A DNA stretch of 47,988 bases from Paenibacillus antibioticophila (GTDB lineage Bacteria; Bacillota; Bacilli; Paenibacillales; Paenibacillaceae): the NCBI RefSeq assembly GCF_000455265.1, contig NZ_HG005139.1:948676-996663 (forward strand). Reading direction: 5' to 3'. Below, one piece after another: positions 42,378 through 47,988 of the stretch. The notes below the pieces were generated by a model. That model was not told the DNA's origin. It did no database searches and worked only from the letters and a program-made list of their open reading frames with translations. Within the stretch, counting starts at the first letter, position 1, and every line of letters begins with the position of its first letter. The position numbers and the translations under genes were made by a program.

Positions 42378-43736
42378 TTATCTTCTTTTCAATAAAATAG
42401 TTGCAATGAAGCCTGTTAGTCCTGATACCAAAATTACTGCAATTCCCCAATACATGTTTGTTAAACCACTATATGGTGGTACTGATATTATCATGGTAGC
42501 TAACCCTGGAATTCCAGAAACGATTGAGTTTTGTGCTAAATCAGTGATACCTGCCAGCATTCCTCCTACTGCTCCTCCAATCATTGAACCATACAATGCT
42601 TTTTTATCATTGATTAGTACTCCGAATAGTGATGGTTCAGAAATTCCCATAAGTCCAGTAATTCCTGCCGAGAATTGTGTCCCTTTTTTTGCTGAATCCT
42701 TTTCTAAATAAGCAACTGCTAAAGTCGAAGTAGCAATGGCAATGTTTGTACCCAACATTGCTGGAATTAAAAAAGAATCATAACCTTGAGTGGCTAGTGA
42801 TGTAACCATAATTGGAACTAATGCTTTATTGGTACCTGTTAAAACAGTGAATCCAAACAAAGCACCGACGAGACCAAGAGCAAGCCATCCTATTTTATCA
42901 TGTATAAATACAAACATACTTGTTAGCCAATCTCCTGAAACTACTCCTAAAGGACCTACGATTAATAAAGTCGTCAAAGTTCCAACAGTAATCACAATTA
43001 AAGGAATCAGCACTTCTTTAAGATAACTCGGAATAATATTTTGAATTAACTTATGAGTTTTTGCCATAATAATAACACCTAATAAAACTGGCAATGCTGT
43101 GTAAGAATATGTGGTAGCAATAATAGGCAAACCAAGTAAGTTTAAATTTTCAACTCCATTAATATTTTGATTTAACAATACTGCCCCTAAAAAAATACCA
43201 TACACCGGATTAATATTTAATTGTTTAGCACTTCCATAGCCCACATATAATGGTAGAAAATAAGAACCTGTACTTGCTATTGCACTAATCAACATGTACG
43301 TAGGGGATTCTACTGATAAGTTCAAAGCTAAAACTAAAATATTTAAAATTGCAGTGATTAATCCAGCTGCAACTACAATTGGCATGGTTGGTAAGAAAGC
43401 AGCTGCTAAAAAACTTAACGCTCGTGAAAACAAGTTTTCTTTACTATCCAAATCTTCACCAGCCGAAATTTCATTACTTTCTTCAGCATTTGATCCGTAT
43501 ACATTCATAACTGAGCTATATACTTGTTCTACATTCGGACCAAAAATAATTTGTACCGTGTCTCCTTGTTTAACAACGCCTAAAACACTATCTAATTTTT
43601 TTATTTTCTCTACTTCTATTCCATCTATATTTTTGACACTTATTCTCAGTCTAGTAGCACAGTGGGTAATATTATTTATGTTTTTTTCATTAATAATATC
43701 CAACAATCGTTTTGATATAACCTCGTAATTCTTCAT
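42378..43736 (-). CDS. PTS beta-glucoside-type EIIBC permease (AT-rich copy)
   Basis: 452-aa permease. The EIIB domain has the phosphorylated Cys26 in NITHCATRLRISV and the GVVKQGDTVQIIFGPNV segment. The EIIC domain (about residues 108-450) contains FLPTMPIVVAAGLITAIL and the sugar-binding GISEPSLFGVLINDKKALYG. It lacks an EIIA domain, like the copy at 8267, so it needs a separate EIIA such as that at 47217. Codon use is very AT-rich, and it is not an obvious recent duplicate of the 8267 gene. AGGGGGA precedes the ATG. The GH1 gene is divergent. Confidence 0.95.
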   Translation of the reverse strand: MKNYEVISKRLLDIINEKNINNITHCATRLRISVKNIDGIEVEKIKKLDSVLGVVKQGDTVQIIFGPNVEQVYSSVMNVYGSNAEESNEISAGEDLDSKENLFSRALSFLAAAFLPTMPIVVAAGLITAILNILVLALNLSVESPTYMLISAIASTGSYFLPLYVGYGSAKQLNINPVYGIFLGAVLLNQNINGVENLNLLGLPIIATTYSYTALPVLLGVIIMAKTHKLIQNIIPSYLKEVLIPLIVITVGTLTTLLIVGPLGVVSGDWLTSMFVFIHDKIGWLALGLVGALFGFTVLTGTNKALVPIMVTSLATQGYDSFLIPAMLGTNIAIATSTLAVAYLEKDSAKKGTQFSAGITGLMGISEPSLFGVLINDKKALYGSMIGGAVGGMLAGITDLAQNSIVSGIPGLATMIISVPPYSGLTNMYWGIAVILVSGLTGFIATILLKRR

Positions 43737-43826
43737 ACATATCCCCCTAAAAGTATTTTTTCATTTCCATGTTATAAAAGATTCTTCTTTTATTTATCTA
43801 TCATAATAGCTTTTTATAATTATCGA

Positions 43827-45412
<1,586 letters not shown>

Positions 45413-45416
45413 AAAA

Positions 45417-45448
45417 CATCAGAAGATTATTTTCTTAATCTTCTGATG
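45417..45448 (+). terminator. terminator after the AT-rich GH1 gene
   Basis: CATCAGAAGATTA pairs perfectly with TAATCTTCTGATG around TTTTCT. The following sequence is not T-rich; A-run upstream. Confidence 0.65.
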
Positions 45449-45597
45449 TCAGCTCAATATAACTTGTAAGTTGGTTAAATTTAGGTCTTATTTTTGGGCG
45501 ACAATACTATTCGGTTTATCCATATGCAGGATGCGTTTTTTAGCTATATTTGGAACATACATTGATAAAGCTGATACGCAATGGGAGGTTAACCAAC

Positions 45598-46584
45598 GTG
45601 AGATTAGGAATTGTTGGTGCAGGTATGATTGTAGAGGACTTATTGAGTTTCATTGGTGATATACCTTCTATACAATTAGAGGGGATAAGTTCCAAAGCTA
45701 GTCATAAAGAAAAGATGGTTTTATTTAAAGACAGATATGGAGTTAAGCAGACTTTCTTTGATTATAATCAAATGCTATTGAGCTCAGAGGTAGATACGAT
45801 TTATGTAGGGCTTCCAAATCACCTGCATTATTCATATGCCAAAAAGGCGCTGTTATCTGGAAAACATGTTATCTGCGAGAAGCCGTTCACATCAAATCTA
45901 AGTGAATTTCTCGAAATTAAAAAAATTGCTCTTGATAAGAAACTGATTTTAGTAGAAGCAATTTCGAATCAATACCTAAATAATTTCTTGTCTTTAAAAA
46001 GAATTCTTCCTCGACTCGGAGAAATTAAGATCGTGGAGTGCAACTTTTCTCAATACTCGTCAAGATATTCGGCGTTTAAAAGAGGAGAAACTCCCCCAGT
46101 ATTTAACCCTGAAATGTCTGGTGGAGCACTAATGGATATTAATTTGTACAATATTCACCTGGTTGTTGGTTTATTTGGTCCTCCTAAACATGTTATTTAT
46201 TTGGCTAATATAGAACGGAACATTGACACATCAGGGATATTATTGCTTGATTATGTTGATTTTAAATGTGTCTGTATTGGTTCAAAAGATAGTACAGGAC
46301 CTAGTTTAATCAATATTCAAGGTAATGACGGTTATATACGTGCTTCAAGTTCATCGAATGTAATAGATAGTTTTGATTTTGTTGCCAACAAACAAGAGTC
46401 TATTCGGATAGATCAAAAAAGGCATTCTCATCGTATGTTTGATGAGTTCGTTGAATTTAACCGTATGATTGAAGAGAATGATTTGGGAGAAGCAGCCCGC
46501 ATGTTAGAGCATAGCGAGAATGTTATGAAAGTAATAGAGCAAGCGAAAAAGTCGGCAAATCTCGTATTTGGATCAGATCAGTAA
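45598..46584 (+). CDS. Gfo/Idh/MocA-family oxidoreductase
   Basis: 328-aa NAD(P)-dependent oxidoreductase. The Rossmann motif LGIVGAGMIVEDL opens the protein, followed by DTIYVGLPNHLHYSYAKKALLSGKHVICEKPF, the classic Gfo/Idh EKP signature. GGALMDINLYNIHLVVGLFG carries the catalytic Asp/His region. It oxidises or epimerises a sugar or derivative; substrate unknown. The GTG start at 45598 has GGGAGG 8 bp upstream; the frame extends to 45550 without a ribosome site. It overlaps the following M24 remnant, suggesting the two once formed an operon with the beta-glucoside genes. Confidence 0.9.
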   Translation: MRLGIVGAGMIVEDLLSFIGDIPSIQLEGISSKASHKEKMVLFKDRYGVKQTFFDYNQMLLSSEVDTIYVGLPNHLHYSYAKKALLSGKHVICEKPFTSNLSEFLEIKKIALDKKLILVEAISNQYLNNFLSLKRILPRLGEIKIVECNFSQYSSRYSAFKRGETPPVFNPEMSGGALMDINLYNIHLVVGLFGPPKHVIYLANIERNIDTSGILLLDYVDFKCVCIGSKDSTGPSLINIQGNDGYIRASSSSNVIDSFDFVANKQESIRIDQKRHSHRMFDEFVEFNRMIEENDLGEAARMLEHSENVMKVIEQAKKSANLVFGSDQ

Positions 46585-47185
46585 AACTATAGGTATACCA
46601 ATTTACTTAAAAGGGTCTTCATACCTCTTGCTCGGAAATGAAAATCTAAAAATGGCGAACCACTTCAGGTTTGAGGCGAAAGCCATTCACGTTCCCCATT
46701 TAATCAAGAACAAAACAAGTTTTACTGAGCTTCTTAAAGCCGCTAAAATTGAAAACAAGAAGATCGGCGTTGTAGGATGGAAAGTTTTCACCAGTTATTA
46801 ATTCGTATTTGGTCAGCCAAGATTACCTAGAAAATGTTGCTATTCCATATTACGCAGCCGTAGTGGCGTGGCTGGAAAACGTAAAAATATGCATGAGCGG
46901 CAGCGAAATGTATGATTGTACTCAAGCTGCGTTGCTGAAAGAACAATTCATCATCCCTTCTGTGAAAGGATACGGGGAACCGGCGCGGGATCAGGGATTG
47001 CTCTGGACGAGCTAAAGTTTAAGGAAGACGATCAAAAAACAACATCCCGGTTTGTGGGAAAGGTTTGATCAATGCAGAGCGTATATCAAAAACGTGTTGA
47101 ATATCGATCTGCATCCGGAGGTACTGCCGCTTTCCAATACCGTGAGTTATTACAGACCATTCAATTTAGCAAAAGAAAAAGGCTT
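46568..47185 (+). pseudogene. M24-family metallopeptidase-like protein, decayed
   Basis: Three pieces of one protein follow in order in different frames. 46568-46801 has the N-terminal domain ending TSFTELLKAAKIENKKIGVVGWKVF. 46809-47015 has DYLENVAIPYYAAVVAWLEN and GSEMYDCTQAAL from the creatinase-like fold. 47052-47185 has the family C-terminus CRAYIKNVLNIDLHPEVLPLSNTVSYYRPF. Frameshifts and deletions remove the metal-binding region. Intact members are about 400 aa. The last piece is in frame with the EIIA gene that follows. Confidence 0.75.
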
Positions 47186-47216
47186 TAATCAAAAAAGAGA
47201 AAGGATATGGGGAGAT

Positions 47217-47717
47217 ATGTTATTTGGACGTAAAAAGAAAAACGTTCCCCAAGAGGTGTTAGTAGCCGCACCTTTGCTTGGGAAGGTTATTGCTATTGAG
47301 GAAGTGGAGGACGAAGCATTTTCGAGTAAAGCGATGGGGGAAGGAATAGCCATTATTCCCTCTGAAGGAAAGGTAATTGCACCTTTTGATGGAACCGTAG
47401 CCCACATTATAGAAAAGAGCAAACATGCTCTTGTTTTAGAACATAAATCGGGAATACAAATTTTAATTCACGTTGGGATGAACACCGTCTCGCTTAAAGG
47501 GGAAGGTTTTATAGCTCATGTAAATACGGGAGAAAAAATGAAAAAAGGCCAATTACTGCTTGAATTTGATATCGACCACATTCAAGAGGCCGGTTATTCT
47601 GTTGTTACACCGGTCATTGTGCCAGCTGGCCAAGATTTAGTAAAAAGGGTTGTGACTTTTCAGGGTGATGGCAATGATACACGGATAGATCAAGATTTGT
47701 TAAGAGTTCTTTTATGA
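47217..47717 (+). CDS. PTS glucose/beta-glucoside-type EIIA component (second copy)
   Basis: 166-aa EIIA-Glc-type phosphocarrier. APLLGKVIAIEEVEDEAFSSKAMGEG opens the domain, with His70 (KHALVLEH) and the likely phosphorylated His85 (LIHVGMNTVSLKGEGF). It closely resembles the EIIA at 6828, including the basic N-terminus (FGRKKK versus FKRKEK). The ATG at 47217 is selected from family length. The frame is open back to 47052 through the M24 remnant, so a fused product is possible if an upstream start is used. It could serve the EIIBC at 42378. Confidence 0.93.
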   Translation: MLFGRKKKNVPQEVLVAAPLLGKVIAIEEVEDEAFSSKAMGEGIAIIPSEGKVIAPFDGTVAHIIEKSKHALVLEHKSGIQILIHVGMNTVSLKGEGFIAHVNTGEKMKKGQLLLEFDIDHIQEAGYSVVTPVIVPAGQDLVKRVVTFQGDGNDTRIDQDLLRVLL

Positions 47718-47729
47718 TTAATAATGCCT

Positions 47730-47988
47730 AATGGGCAATTCCGGGAACTCTTTTTTCAGGTGCCGGTGCTTTAGCTGGTGGTATGGAGTCCATTGACTTT
47801 TCTTCGAATGAAATGATAATGCACAAATGCGCTTTCAAGCTTTGCATCATCAATTTGTGGCAAGTGCGAAAGCAGTGAAATTAGGTCATTCGATTAACCC
47901 TGATTTCAAAATTGGGTGCATGATTGCTTATATGTGTAATTATCCTCATACGTGTAATCCGGATGACATGTTGTTAACACAACAAACC
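47730..47988 (+). pseudogene. GH1 6-phospho-beta-glucosidase remnant (cut by window edge)
   Basis: One frame reads WAIPGTLFSGAGALAGGMES to about 47815. A second, starting near 47827, reads MRFQALHHQFVASAKAVKLG and continues with CNYPHTCNPDDMLLTQQ to the window end. Both match the middle of the GH1 enzyme at 9684 (compare [17 protein letters not shown] and [14 protein letters not shown]). The N-terminal 190 residues are missing and a frameshift lies between the two pieces, so it is broken. More may follow outside the window. Confidence 0.8.

Overview
The window looks like chromosomal DNA of a Paenibacillus-type Bacillota bacterium. The evidence is a bacillithiol-system YtxJ protein, an SLH-anchored surface nucleotidase, PTS beta-glucoside genes, a GHKL/LytTR two-component pair, and intergenic palindromes of a type I associate with Paenibacillus. 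Most of it has moderate GC. The MBL-fold/TetR pair (11.3-12.7 kb) is visibly GC-rich. The stretch from about 40.0 to 45.4 kb is strikingly AT-rich and looks imported.

Layout. 1-2.3 kb: an OmpR-type two-component system (kinase cut by the window edge) divergent from a YceI-like exported protein. 2.3-3.7 kb: scrap DNA with a truncated DUF554 gene and an IS200-type transposase stub. 3.7-6.7 kb: a thiol-redox cluster (ArsR-rhodanese regulator, ytxJ, trxA, a membrane protein, a ResA-like oxidoreductase); two matching operators flank the divergent promoters. 6.7-11.2 kb: a beta-glucoside PTS locus (EIIA, YheO-like regulator, EIIBC, GH1 6-phospho-beta-glucosidase) with two near-identical promoters. 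11.3-12.7 kb: an autoregulated MBL hydrolase/TetR operon with twin operators.

12.7-24.9 kb is the most interesting part. A chemoreceptor, a LytTR response regulator with its GHKL kinase, a doubly membrane-anchored circularly permuted GH3 enzyme, and an operon of a second GH3 enzyme, a GtrA-like flippase and a family 2 glycosyltransferase lie in one block. Three promoters in it (chemoreceptor, permuted GH3, GH3-GtrA-GT2) each carry the same ACAGTT direct repeat with exactly 21-bp periodicity and a -10 box 40-41 bp downstream of the second repeat. I infer that the LytTR regulator encoded in the block controls all three units as one cell-surface glycan system.

25-39.8 kb: a lipoprotein phosphodiesterase-like protein lacking a usual metal-ligand His, an SLH 5'-nucleotidase, DUF1697, two exported proteins of unknown function, a GH43 enzyme with its convergent ArsR-type regulator, tRNA-Leu(CAG), a truncated DUF1232 gene, and a leftward AraC-rarA pair with small DNA-binding proteins. 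Two four-unit arrays of TACGA palindromes with a 51-54 bp period sit at about 13.0 and 35.5 kb.

40-48 kb: an AT-rich second beta-glucoside locus (RpiR regulator, EIIBC, GH1) among truncated genes (alcohol dehydrogenase, RidA, AzlC), then a Gfo/Idh oxidoreductase, a decayed M24 peptidase that reads in frame into an intact EIIA, and a frameshifted GH1 remnant running off the end. The second locus appears to be a recombined or decaying counterpart of the first.
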